A DNA stretch of 64,000 nucleotides from Paraburkholderia sp. (GTDB lineage Bacteria > Pseudomonadota > Gammaproteobacteria > Burkholderiales > Burkholderiaceae), in NCBI RefSeq assembly GCF_028283785.1, contig NZ_JAPWKB010000013.1, positions 248,001-312,000 on the forward strand, written 5' to 3'. Shown here in pieces: positions 16,820 through 25,164 of the stretch. Below the pieces are notes generated by a model, which saw only the letters and a program-made list of their open reading frames with translations, had not been told where the DNA came from and made no database searches. How positions within the stretch are numbered: the stretch's first letter is position 1; each line of letters begins with the position of its first letter. A program made the position numbers and the translations under genes.

Positions 16820-17308
16820 ATGGCCAGAACGATGATTCGACGCGGTGTGGCGCATGCGGCGCTTGCATGCATGCTTTGTTATGCGCACAGCGCATGGAGC
16901 GCGGAACCCGCCGTGCAATCCGACCCGCCGCAGATGCTGGCGCAAGCACAGGGCGGTGCTCAGCCGTCGCCGGGTGCGCCGCCCGGCGTTGCGCCCGCAG
17001 GCGACGACACCTTTCTATTGACGATTTTCCTGCGACACGACGAGTCGAAGCCGTTGCCGAAAATCAATGATCAGTTGCGCGCGCAAGGTTTCTTCAAGAC
17101 CTTCCCGCCGCCCGGAATCGAAGTGGTGTCGTGGTACGTGATGATGGGAATTGGCCAGGTCGTGACGTTGCGCGTGCCGGCAAGCCGGTTGCGCGAAGTA
17201 AACCGGGCGATCGAGACGACGGCGTGGGGCGGTTACCGGACGGAGTTCTATCCGACCTACGATTACAAGACGCAAGCGCAGAAGATGCGCACGACCGACG
17301 GCCAGTAA
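16820..17308 (+). CDS. Exported protein of unknown function
   Basis: The 162-residue protein has an N-terminal signal peptide (residues 1-27, cut near SAWSA-EP). A Pro/Ala/Gly-rich linker follows to about residue 60, then a folded part with DDTFLLTIFLRHDESKPLPKIN. That part contains a phrase on a membrane-free alpha/beta fold with FFKTFPPPGIEVVSWYVMMGIGQVVTLRVP. I cannot name a domain. GAGGAG sits 3 bases before the ATG; the frame is open upstream but the signal peptide fixes this start. It stands alone and is convergent with the HutC-type gene, whose end is 10 bases away. Confidence 0.7.
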   Translation: MARTMIRRGVAHAALACMLCYAHSAWSAEPAVQSDPPQMLAQAQGGAQPSPGAPPGVAPAGDDTFLLTIFLRHDESKPLPKINDQLRAQGFFKTFPPPGIEVVSWYVMMGIGQVVTLRVPASRLREVNRAIETTAWGGYRTEFYPTYDYKTQAQKMRTTDGQ

Positions 17309-17317
17309 TTACGTTGG

Positions 17318-18055
17318 TCAGACAACGGGTTGCACCGCGCCCGGCTTGAAGCGCGACCCGAGCCGGTAGCGGTTGCCGGGATGAACCAGATGGGCGAGCG
17401 TGACCGGCGTGCCGCCGGTCCACGTACGCCGCGTCAACGTCAGGCAAGGTTCGTCGACGCGCATGTTGAGCATGTCCGCCTGCTCAGGCGTGGGCAAACT
17501 CGCATCGACAACGTGCTCGATTTCCAGTTCGTGATGCGACACGTTGTTGAACAGATATTCGGACGGCGGTCCGGCTGCGAAGTCCTGATCGAGAAATCCA
17601 GGCGCCGCGGCCGGATTTACGTAGCGGTCTTCGAGTTGAATTGGGCGATCGTTTTCCAGGTGCACGCAGACGAGATGAAAGATCGGCGCACCGACGGGAA
17701 GATCGAACGCGGCGGCGATTTCCAGCGTGGCAGTTTCGCGCGCCTGCGTGATGACCTTGCATGCGTACGCGTGTCCGCGTGACACGATTTCATCGCGCAC
17801 GTGCGCGATCATCAAGAGATTGGATTGCGGCTTGCCTTGCGCGACGAAGGTGCCGACGCCTGCAACGCGTTCGAGTTGTCCTTCCGTGGTCAATTCCCGC
17901 AGTGCGCGATTTACCGTCATCCGGGCGACGCCGAACTGGGTTGCGAGTTCGAGCTCCGATGGAATCCTGTCGCCGACCTGCCACTCGCCGTTACGTACTT
18001 TGTCACGTACTGCCAGCTTGATTTGCTGAAACGGCGCGCCCGCTTTCTGTGTCAT
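17318..18055 (-). CDS. GntR-family regulator of the HutC/UTRA type
   Basis: The 245-residue protein has an N-terminal GntR winged helix: PFQQIKLAVRDKVRNGEWQVGDRIPSELELATQFGVARMTVNRALRELTTEG in essence, then VAGVGTFVA. A UTRA effector domain follows, with ENDRPIQLEDRYVN and RRTWTGGTPVTLAHLVHPG. HutC-type proteins repress by binding palindromes with a GTnTAnAC core. Here no hut genes are near; the protein ends an operon of a PhyH-like dioxygenase and a HisC-like aminotransferase, 49 bases after the latter. The likely operator is at 20181. Confidence 0.88.
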   Translation of the reverse strand: MTQKAGAPFQQIKLAVRDKVRNGEWQVGDRIPSELELATQFGVARMTVNRALRELTTEGQLERVAGVGTFVAQGKPQSNLLMIAHVRDEIVSRGHAYACKVITQARETATLEIAAAFDLPVGAPIFHLVCVHLENDRPIQLEDRYVNPAAAPGFLDQDFAAGPPSEYLFNNVSHHELEIEHVVDASLPTPEQADMLNMRVDEPCLTLTRRTWTGGTPVTLAHLVHPGNRYRLGSRFKPGAVQPVV

Positions 18056-18104
18056 CTGCCACGCCTTGCTTTGGATATGAATTGCGAGCGATTCTATTAC
18101 GCTT

Positions 18105-19256
18105 TCACCGGATGTCGAGCGCCGTGAAGAGCGCATCGAGAAAGGCCGCGTTTTCTTCTTCGGTGCCGACCGTGACACGCAACATGTTGTCGAGTGCATA
18201 CGCGGCGAGCGGGCGCACCACGACGCCGGCCTGAACCATGCGTTGCGCGACGACGGCCGCGTCACGTACATGAATTGCAATGAAATTTGCATGCGTCGGA
18301 ACGTATGCGATTTTTGCATGCGACAGCGCACGCGTAATCTGTTCGATGCCACGACGATTCGCGTCTTGCGTCTGCATCAGAAACATACGATCGGCGAGGG
18401 CGGCCACGGCCGCGCGTTGCGCGAGTGCGTTGACGCTGAATGTTGGGCGGATACGCGCGATGGCGTCGGCCAGATGCGGTTGCATGATGCCGTAACCAAT
18501 CCGCAGCGACGCCAGCCCATACGCTTTTGAAAAAGTCCTCGCGACGATCAGGTTCGGGTGACGCGCCACGAGCGCGGTTGCGTCCACGCGTAGCGACGGG
18601 TCGAGATAATCGATATACGCTTCGTCGAGCACGACAAGCGTATCGGGACCCGTCGCGTCGATAATCTGCTCGATTTCGGCTTGCGACAGCAGCGTTCCCG
18701 TCGGGTTGTTCGGATTGCAGATATAGACGAGACGCGTGCGTGCCGTCAGCGCATCGCACATTGCCCCGGCGTCATGACCGAACTCTCGCGCGGGGACTTC
18801 GATCGCAGTCGCGCCGCGCGCCTTGATGCTGATCGGGTAAGCCTGGAATGCGTACTGCGCATGCACGCCTTCGGCGCCATCGCGAAGACACAACGCTGCA
18901 CATAGATCGATCAGTTCATGCGAGCCGTTCGTGACAGCAATATGATCCGACGGCACCTGATGATAGGTCGCGAGCGCCTCGCGTAACTCGAATGCATCGC
19001 TGTCCGGATAGCGTGCGAGGGCGGTGCTGGCTGCATCGCCGCGAGTCAGATGCGCGGTCAACGCTTCCGCCACGCGCGGACTGCAGCCCAGCGGGTTTTC
19101 ATTCGATGCGAGCGTGACGATGCGTGTCAGGCCGTAGTCGCGCGCCACAGTCCGTTCGGATTTTCCGGGGATGTAGTGCGGCAACGCGTTGATATGCGGG
19201 AGCACGGGTGTTCTCGCCGCAATGGATTTCACTGCGGGCTCGATGATCCCGTTCAT
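18105..19256 (-). CDS. HisC-like PLP-dependent aminotransferase
   Basis: The 383-residue protein is a class I/II aminotransferase closest to histidinol-phosphate aminotransferase. It has NENPLGCSP near residue 53, the CNPNNPTG motif, DEAYIDY near 211 and the PLP-binding Lys244 in ARTFSKAYGLASLRIGY. Because it sits in an operon with a PhyH-like dioxygenase and a HutC-type regulator, it may act in a specialised pathway rather than in histidine synthesis. Its ATG overlaps the stop of the dioxygenase gene by ATGA, which indicates translational coupling. Confidence 0.87.
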   Translation of the reverse strand: MNGIIEPAVKSIAARTPVLPHINALPHYIPGKSERTVARDYGLTRIVTLASNENPLGCSPRVAEALTAHLTRGDAASTALARYPDSDAFELREALATYHQVPSDHIAVTNGSHELIDLCAALCLRDGAEGVHAQYAFQAYPISIKARGATAIEVPAREFGHDAGAMCDALTARTRLVYICNPNNPTGTLLSQAEIEQIIDATGPDTLVVLDEAYIDYLDPSLRVDATALVARHPNLIVARTFSKAYGLASLRIGYGIMQPHLADAIARIRPTFSVNALAQRAAVAALADRMFLMQTQDANRRGIEQITRALSHAKIAYVPTHANFIAIHVRDAAVVAQRMVQAGVVVRPLAAYALDNMLRVTVGTEEENAAFLDALFTALDIR

Positions 19257-20107
19257 TCCTCCACCTGTCCGCTGTCGGCTCGCCACAATACGGGAAACAG
19301 CGGATGCGTCATCGGCGAATCTTCTGGCAGCGACTCGCGCAAGCCCGGGAATTCCGGCGATGTGCGCCACGGACGGGGCTTATGGCGAGTGTCGTCGCCG
19401 ATAAATCTCAGCGAGAATGCGCGACGTCGGTGATTGCCGCTCACGCCCCCTGATGCATGCAGTGTAAGCATGTGAAAACACACCATGTCGCCGGGTTCGA
19501 GTTCCCATCCAAGAATCGGATAGGCGTCGCGATTGGCCTCGATGTCGGGCAGATCCGCGAGGCTGCCCTCCGGAAACCATTTGGCTTCGTTTTCCATGAA
19601 CGTGCGCGGCATGAGCCACGGTCCGAGATGCGATCCCGCGACGAATTCGAGCGTCGATTCGCGCGAAACAGGATCGACCGGAATCCACATGCTGACGTTC
19701 TGCTCGCCCACGATGTTGTAGTACGGCTGATCCTGATGCCAAGGCGTGCGCTGCCGCGTATTAGGTTCCTTGACGAGCACATGGTCGTGATAGAAGCGCA
19801 TCGCTTCGCCGCCGACCAGCGCGCCGGCCACCGATGCGGCGGGCGATCCGGTGATGAAACGACGGTAACCCGCGTTGTCCTGCCAGTTGCAGAAGTCTTC
19901 GAAGAACCAGCCGGGATCGTCCGGGCGGCTTGCGACCTTCGCGCGAGGACTGGGTTGCGCGATGTTGTGATCGATCGCGTCGCGGAGGATGGCCAGTTCG
20001 TCCGCGGTAAAAATGTTGCGGATGCGTACTGCGCCGTTCTTTCGGAACGACTGCACAAGTTCATCGGTCACCGCTGCGGCGACGCGTTGCTCAATGGTCT
20101 GGGTCAT
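19253..20107 (-). CDS. Phytanoyl-CoA dioxygenase (PhyH)-family Fe(II)/2-oxoglutarate oxygenase
   Basis: The 284-residue protein carries the metal triad of the family: His124 and Asp126 in TPWHQDQPYYN and His217 in MLTLHASGG. Arg residues in RRRAFSLRF (228-234) can bind 2-oxoglutarate. Such enzymes hydroxylate small molecules; known relatives act on acyl-CoA, ectoine, proline or aminoethylphosphonate. The substrate here is not evident. It is the first gene of a three-gene operon with an aminotransferase and a HutC-type repressor. The start ATG lies 73 bases downstream of a perfect 14-base palindrome. Confidence 0.85.
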   Translation of the reverse strand: MTQTIEQRVAAAVTDELVQSFRKNGAVRIRNIFTADELAILRDAIDHNIAQPSPRAKVASRPDDPGWFFEDFCNWQDNAGYRRFITGSPAASVAGALVGGEAMRFYHDHVLVKEPNTRQRTPWHQDQPYYNIVGEQNVSMWIPVDPVSRESTLEFVAGSHLGPWLMPRTFMENEAKWFPEGSLADLPDIEANRDAYPILGWELEPGDMVCFHMLTLHASGGVSGNHRRRAFSLRFIGDDTRHKPRPWRTSPEFPGLRESLPEDSPMTHPLFPVLWRADSGQVEE

Positions 20108-20180
20108 CGGATTTTCACGTTCGTACAGCGGTCATTCTCTCCGCATGCAACCTGAGGCGTAAGCCTGACAACGGATTGAA

Positions 20181-20194
20181 GCGGTCTAGACCGC
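20181..20194. promoter_or_regulatory. Candidate operator of the HutC-type regulator
   Basis: GCGGTCTAGACCGC is a perfect 14-base palindrome. Its GGTCTAGACC centre fits the GTnTAnAC-type sites bound by HutC/UTRA repressors. It is 74 bases before the first gene of the operon that encodes such a repressor, followed by CTATACA, a possible -10 on either strand. Autorepression of the operon is the simplest reading. Confidence 0.6.
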
Positions 20195-20270
20195 ACTATA
20201 CAAGATCAAAAAAAGCGGTGTAAAGCCCCTTTGTCGGGAAAGCCGGGTTTGTACGCACGGGTCTCGCATC

Positions 20271-20293
20271 ATGCATGCGCTGCACGCATGCAT
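20271..20293. repeat. ATGCG-N5-CGCAT family repeat with 9-bp arms
   Basis: ATGCATGCG and CGCATGCAT flank the spacer CTGCA. This is the longest perfect stem of the 5-base-spacer type in the window. It is not behind a stop codon but between two divergent operons. Confidence 0.75.
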
Positions 20294-20524
20294 GCGTGTG
20301 GCGCATCGCAGCAATGCGCGACGCATGCATTCCATCATCGCGCTCAATCTGCGAGTGACCGACCTCGCTTAACGCGGGTGTTGGACGCGGCGTCAGCAGG
20401 AGGATTTAGAACGTGCGACATTACGGCCCATAACAGTCTGCGATCCGGACGCGCAACGCGCCGCTACGCAGCAGAAAAATCAAAAGCTCAAGGTTAATGG
20501 CCCCCACTTTTCATGGAAATACCT

Positions 20525-20980
20525 ATGACTACGCTAACGATCAACGGACAGGTCCATACGGTCGATGCGCCGCCTGATATGCCGCTGCTCTGGGTGCTGC
20601 GCGATCTGGTCGGATTGACCGGCACCAAGTTCGGTTGCGGGATTGCCCAATGCGGCGCGTGCACCGTCCATCTGGACGGCGTCGCAGTTCGCTCGTGCGT
20701 GCTGCCGGTGGCTGCCGTCGGCGATCAGAAGGTCACGACGATCGAAGCGGTCGGCGAGACGCCTGCGGGCAAAAAAGTGCAGACAGCGTGGCGCCAGCTC
20801 GACGTCGTGCAATGCGGCTACTGTCAATCCGGCCAGGTGATGTCCGCCGCATCGTTACTGGCATCGAACCCGAATCCGTCAGACGCCGATATCGATACCG
20901 CGATGGCGGGCAACATCTGCCGGTGCGGCACCTATAACCGCATCCGCGTGGCGATCAAGCAAGCCGCGAAGGAGGCGTGA
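20525..20980 (+). CDS. iorA: Molybdenum hydroxylase small subunit with two [2Fe-2S] clusters (IorA-like)
   Basis: The 151-residue protein has a plant-ferredoxin-type cluster domain (Cys38, Cys43, Cys46, Cys58). A second cluster domain follows (Cys97, Cys100, Cys132, Cys134 in QCGYCQSGQ and [12 protein letters not shown]). It passes electrons from the molybdopterin subunit. The pair resembles isoquinoline 1-oxidoreductase and periplasmic aldehyde oxidases. The ATG at 20525 has GGAA upstream; an in-frame ATG 12 bases earlier is possible. The large subunit starts 1 base after the stop. Confidence 0.92.
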   Translation: MTTLTINGQVHTVDAPPDMPLLWVLRDLVGLTGTKFGCGIAQCGACTVHLDGVAVRSCVLPVAAVGDQKVTTIEAVGETPAGKKVQTAWRQLDVVQCGYCQSGQVMSAASLLASNPNPSDADIDTAMAGNICRCGTYNRIRVAIKQAAKEA

Positions 20981-20981
20981 C

Positions 20982-23210
20982 ATGTCGCAAGGATTGCTCG
21001 ATGCACAAAACGGTGCAACGCCGGGCGGCGTATCGCGTCGCACGTTTCTGAAGTTCGGCATCACGGTCGGCGCGACCGCCGGCGGTGGCCTGTTGCTCGG
21101 CTTCAGTCTGCCGGCCGCGAGTCAGGGGCAACAGCCGGCTTCCTCCGTCATTAGCGGCGACGCCGACGAGACACCCAACAGCAACCTCTTCGAACCTAAC
21201 GCATTCATACAGATAGACCGTAGCGGCAAGGTTGCGCTCGTGATTCCGAAGGTCGAAATGGGACAGGGCATTTACACGTCCATTCCGATGCTGATCGCGG
21301 AAGAGCTCGAAGTGCCGCTCGACAGCGTCACGCTGAAGCACGCACCGCCAAACGAAAAGCTGTTCATGGACCCGTTGTTAGGCGGCCAGCTCACCGGCGG
21401 ATCGACGTCGATCCGTTACGCATGGGAACCCATGCGTCGCGCAGGCGCGACTGCCAGAACGATGCTGGTCAGCGCCGCAGCACAGCAGTGGCAGGTCGAT
21501 CCTTCGACCTGCGCGGCACAGGGAGGCATGGTCACGCATGCCGCCAGCAATCGCAGCATCGGCTACGGCGATCTCGTCGAAGCAGCGTCGAAACTGCCTG
21601 TTCCGCAAAACGTCGCGCTGAAGAATCCGAAGGATTTCAAAATCATCGGCACGCCGGTAAAGCGGCTCGATTCGCCGGAGAAGGTGGACGGGACCGCGCA
21701 ATTCGGCCTCGATGTACGTGTGCCCGACATGGTGTATGCAGCGATTGCGACATGTCCCGTGTTTGGCGGCACCCTCGCGAGCGTCGACGATACCAGCGCG
21801 AAAAAGATTCCGGGTGTTCGGCAGATCGTCAAATTCGACAATGGCGTCGCCGTGATCGGCGACCACACGTGGGCGGCAAAACGCGGGCTTGCGGCACTGG
21901 CGATTACATGGAACGAAGGCGCGGGCTCGACGCTTTCAATGAAGCAGATCGTCGCGGATCTCGCGGATGCCGCGCGTCGCAACGGTGCGGTCGCCCGCAA
22001 GGAAGGCGATGTGAATCAGGCGTTTTCAGCAGCCAAAAACCGCATCGACGCCGTTTATCAGCAACCATTCCTTGCGCATGCAACGATGGAGCCGGTCAAC
22101 TGCACGGTGCATGTTCGCGCCGATGGTTGCGACGTCTGGCTGGGCACGCAAGTGCCGACACGCATCGTCGATGCAGCGGTCAAGGTGACAGGTCTGCCGG
22201 CGGACAAGATCGTCGTGCATAACCACCTGCTCGGCGGCGGCTTCGGGCGGCGTCTGGAGTTCGATATGGCGACGCAGGCGCTGAAGGTCGGCAAGCAGGT
22301 CGGCACGCCCGTGAAGGTCGTCTGGACGCGCGAGGAAGACATTCAGCACGACATGTACCGGCCGTACTATTACGACACGATCTCGGCCGGTCTGGACGCT
22401 AACGGCAAGCCGGTTGCATGGCAGCACCGCATCGTCGGTTCGTCGATCATGGCGCGGTTTGCACCGCCCGCGTTCAAGAACGGGCTCGATCCCGATGCGG
22501 TCGAAGTGGCGTCGGATCTACCGTACGACTTGCCTAACCAGTTGGTCGACTATGTTCGTCAGGAACCGCATGCGGTGCCGACTGCATTCTGGCGAGGCGT
22601 CGGTCCGACGCGCAGCACGTTCGTCGTCGAGAGCTTTATCGACGAACTCGCGGCGCAGGCGAAGATCGATCCGGTGAAGTACCGCCGCGATCTGCTCGGC
22701 AAGACGCCTCGTGCTCGCAATGTGCTCGACGTCGCGACGCAGGCGGCGGGTTGGGGGAGTGCCGTATCGCAGGGTCATGGGCGCGGCGTGTCGGTCATGC
22801 ACGCGTTCGGCAGCTTCTTTGCGATGGTCGTGGACGTTAGCGTCGATCAGGGCGAAGTGTCGGTGAATCGCGTTGTGTGTGCTGTCGATTGCGGAATGAT
22901 CGTCAATCCGAACACGATCGAGGCGCAGGTGCAAGGCGGCATCATTTTCGGCATTACCGCCGCGCTCTACAGCGAAATCACGATCAAGGACGGGCGCGTC
23001 GAGCAGAGTAACTTTACCGACTACCGGATGCTGCGCATCGATCAGACACCGCCTATCGACGTACACATCGTGAAAAGCGGCGAAGCACCTGGCGGTATTG
23101 GTGAACCGGGCACGGCAGCACTCGCGCCCGCGTTGACCAATGCAATCTTCTCGGCTACCGGCAAGAGGCTGCGTCAGTTGCCGGTAGGTACACAGCTGCA
23201 AAGCGCCTGA
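20982..23210 (+). CDS. iorB: Molybdopterin-containing large subunit, isoquinoline 1-oxidoreductase/aldehyde oxidase type (IorB-like)
   Basis: The 742-residue protein has a twin-arginine signal (SRRTFLK at 18-24, followed by a hydrophobic stretch). The folded enzyme is therefore exported with its cofactor. Motifs include KVEMGQGIYTSIPMLIAEELEV, GGGFGRRLEFD and the C-terminal GEAPGGIGEPGTAALAPAL containing the catalytic Glu region. The family hydroxylates N-heterocycles or oxidises aldehydes. It lies between iorA and a three-haem cytochrome c gene (13 bases on), so electrons probably pass from molybdenum through the two clusters to the cytochrome and the respiratory chain. Confidence 0.92.
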   Translation: MSQGLLDAQNGATPGGVSRRTFLKFGITVGATAGGGLLLGFSLPAASQGQQPASSVISGDADETPNSNLFEPNAFIQIDRSGKVALVIPKVEMGQGIYTSIPMLIAEELEVPLDSVTLKHAPPNEKLFMDPLLGGQLTGGSTSIRYAWEPMRRAGATARTMLVSAAAQQWQVDPSTCAAQGGMVTHAASNRSIGYGDLVEAASKLPVPQNVALKNPKDFKIIGTPVKRLDSPEKVDGTAQFGLDVRVPDMVYAAIATCPVFGGTLASVDDTSAKKIPGVRQIVKFDNGVAVIGDHTWAAKRGLAALAITWNEGAGSTLSMKQIVADLADAARRNGAVARKEGDVNQAFSAAKNRIDAVYQQPFLAHATMEPVNCTVHVRADGCDVWLGTQVPTRIVDAAVKVTGLPADKIVVHNHLLGGGFGRRLEFDMATQALKVGKQVGTPVKVVWTREEDIQHDMYRPYYYDTISAGLDANGKPVAWQHRIVGSSIMARFAPPAFKNGLDPDAVEVASDLPYDLPNQLVDYVRQEPHAVPTAFWRGVGPTRSTFVVESFIDELAAQAKIDPVKYRRDLLGKTPRARNVLDVATQAAGWGSAVSQGHGRGVSVMHAFGSFFAMVVDVSVDQGEVSVNRVVCAVDCGMIVNPNTIEAQVQGGIIFGITAALYSEITIKDGRVEQSNFTDYRMLRIDQTPPIDVHIVKSGEAPGGIGEPGTAALAPALTNAIFSATGKRLRQLPVGTQLQSA

Positions 23211-23223
23211 GCGGAGACCGTCG

Positions 23224-24519
23224 ATGAAACTTACTCTGAAAGCGTTCGGCGCAACGCTGGGCGTCGCATTCCCATTGATCCTGACGTCGCTGGCGACGAC
23301 CGCGCATGCAGCGAACGCAGACGACGCACTCGTGCAACGCGGTGCGTATCTTGCGGAAGCCGGCGATTGCATTGCGTGTCATTCGGCGCCTCGCGGCAAA
23401 CCCTTTGCAGGTGGTTTGCCGATGACGACGCCAATGGGCCGGATCTATACGACTAACATCACGCCCGACCCGACAACCGGGATCGGTCAATACACCGAGC
23501 AGGATTTTGCGCGAGCGATGCGCGAGGGCGTTGCTAAAGACGGCCACAATCTTTATCCCGCGATGCCTTATCCGTCGTATGCCAAAGTCAACGATGACGA
23601 CATGCATGCGCTATACGCATACTTTATGCACGGTGTCGCTCCAGTCGCACAGGCGAATCGTGAGCCGGATATCAAATGGCCACTCAATATGCGATGGCCA
23701 TTGAAGTTCTGGAATATGGTGTTCCTCGAGAAAGGCGTCTATCAGGACAAACCGGGAAAAGATGTCGCATGGAATCGCGGCGCCTATCTGATTCAAGGCC
23801 TTGGACATTGCGGATCGTGTCATACACCGCGCGGTATCGCGTTTCAGGAAAAAGCACTCGATGAATCCGGCAGTGCGTTTCTGACGGGCGGCTTGCTCGA
23901 TGGCTGGTTTGCATCGAACCTCACGGGTGAACACAACGTTGGGCTCGGTCGATGGAGCGACCAGGATCTCACGATGTTCCTGAAGACCGGCGCGAATGCG
24001 CATGCGTCGGCGTTCGGTGCAATGACGAGCGTGATCAATAACAGCACGCAGTCATTGAACGACACGGACGTCACCGCGATGGCCACGTATCTGAAGTCAT
24101 TGCCTGCGTCGGGTGGTTCGGGTGGGTCTGCATATGCATACGATCCGAAAGCGACGAAGGTGTCGCTCGCGCGGGCATCGCAAAATCCAGGCGCACGCGT
24201 GTATACGGCGTATTGCATGCATTGTCACGGCGTGGACGGACGCGGATTTGCACCGATGCTTGCTCCGCTCGCCGGTAATCCGAACGTGATGGAGAAAGAC
24301 CCGTCGTCGCTAATCAACGTGACATTGAACGGAACGGCGGACCTGGTGATTGGCGGCATTCCCGCGCCGTATCCGATGCCGAAGTACTCGCCAGTGCTGA
24401 GCGATCAGCAGATCGCCGACGTGTTGACGTTCGTGAGAGCAGGGTGGAATAACGGCGCACCCGCCGTCGATGCGCAAGCGGTTGCGAAATTACGCAAGTC
24501 GACTCAGGCATCGCAATAG
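23224..24519 (+). CDS. Three-haem periplasmic cytochrome c (dehydrogenase electron-transfer subunit)
   Basis: The 431-residue protein has a signal peptide (about residues 1-29) and three CxxCH haem sites: CIACH at 49-53, CGSCH near 198 and CMHCH near 330. The layout matches the cytochrome subunit of membrane-bound alcohol and aldehyde dehydrogenases. Directly behind iorAB, it most likely carries electrons from the molybdenum enzyme to a quinone or oxidase. An ATGCG-N5-CGCAT repeat is present inside the gene (23606-23620). Confidence 0.92.
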   Translation: MKLTLKAFGATLGVAFPLILTSLATTAHAANADDALVQRGAYLAEAGDCIACHSAPRGKPFAGGLPMTTPMGRIYTTNITPDPTTGIGQYTEQDFARAMREGVAKDGHNLYPAMPYPSYAKVNDDDMHALYAYFMHGVAPVAQANREPDIKWPLNMRWPLKFWNMVFLEKGVYQDKPGKDVAWNRGAYLIQGLGHCGSCHTPRGIAFQEKALDESGSAFLTGGLLDGWFASNLTGEHNVGLGRWSDQDLTMFLKTGANAHASAFGAMTSVINNSTQSLNDTDVTAMATYLKSLPASGGSGGSAYAYDPKATKVSLARASQNPGARVYTAYCMHCHGVDGRGFAPMLAPLAGNPNVMEKDPSSLINVTLNGTADLVIGGIPAPYPMPKYSPVLSDQQIADVLTFVRAGWNNGAPAVDAQAVAKLRKSTQASQ

Positions 24520-24540
24520 GCACCCTGCATTAAGCCTTCG

Positions 24541-24596
24541 AAGATGGCGCGACACAGTGCTATATGAGCAGACGATTCGCTGTGTCGTGCCATCTT
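24541..24596. terminator. Bidirectional terminator between convergent genes
   Basis: AAGATGGCGCGACACAG (24541-24557) pairs over 17 positions, with one G-U pair, to CTGTGTCGTGCCATCTT (24580-24596) around a 22-base loop. The plus strand continues with TTCCC and the minus strand with TCG. It sits between the cytochrome gene and the convergent lipoprotein gene. Confidence 0.7.
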
Positions 24597-24607
24597 TTCC
24601 CGTATGA

Positions 24608-24928
24608 CTAGTTGCTGTTTGGATTCCGCGGCGGCATCAGGTTCGCGCCGGCCGGCGTACTGACTTGCGCCTGTGTCTGTTTCGCGACAGGCGCCTGGCT
24701 AACAGGCGAAGTCATATGAGCCGTATCTGCCGCGACACTTGCATCGGGTGGGTCAGATGAAGAATCGTTAGCGGACTGCACGGTTCGCGCCACGGGTGTC
24801 CCGCCCGAGTCCGAACTCCCGCCACACGAAGCAAGCGTCATTACGATTGACGTCGCAACGAATGAACTCAATAAGCTGCTCATAAATCGCACGCGAAAAT
24901 AGCGCGTCGCATGCAAGCTTTTCATCAT
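24608..24928 (-). CDS. Small putative lipoprotein
   Basis: The 106-residue product has an N-terminal hydrophobic signal and a lipobox LASC with Cys35. The rest is Ser/Asp/Pro/Ala-rich and likely disordered. No domain is recognised. GGAGGTG lies just upstream of two adjacent ATG codons (24928 and 24925), supporting a real gene. It is divergent from the GH3 glucosidase gene and convergent with the cytochrome gene. Confidence 0.6.
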   Translation of the reverse strand: MMKSLHATRYFRVRFMSSLLSSFVATSIVMTLASCGGSSDSGGTPVARTVQSANDSSSDPPDASVAADTAHMTSPVSQAPVAKQTQAQVSTPAGANLMPPRNPNSN

Positions 24929-25164
24929 TCACCTCCATCTCCATTCCGACTTTCCAGGCAACACGCAATACGTCTGAACGAATGCGAAATCGATAACCGG
25001 ATGCTAAGGAGTCTTGCAGAAACGCGATAAACAAAAAGACGTCGAGTGTAAGAGATTGTTACCGGCCTGTTAGTTTTTTCTGTGCGAACTATTGTCTCCT
25101 TTATCTCGCGTTCCCCTTGCCTGTTGGGGGCGTTAAAACGGGCATTGCACATTGGGTGGAAACC

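Larger units (their letters stand above)
20108..20524. other. Divergent intergenic region
   Basis: This region separates the PhyH operon (minus) and the iorAB operon (plus). It holds the palindromic operator (20181), a member of the ATGCG-N5-CGCAT repeats with 9-bp arms (20271), further GCATGC motifs up to 20330, and presumably the iorA promoter beyond 20400. I see no credible gene. Confidence 0.5.
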
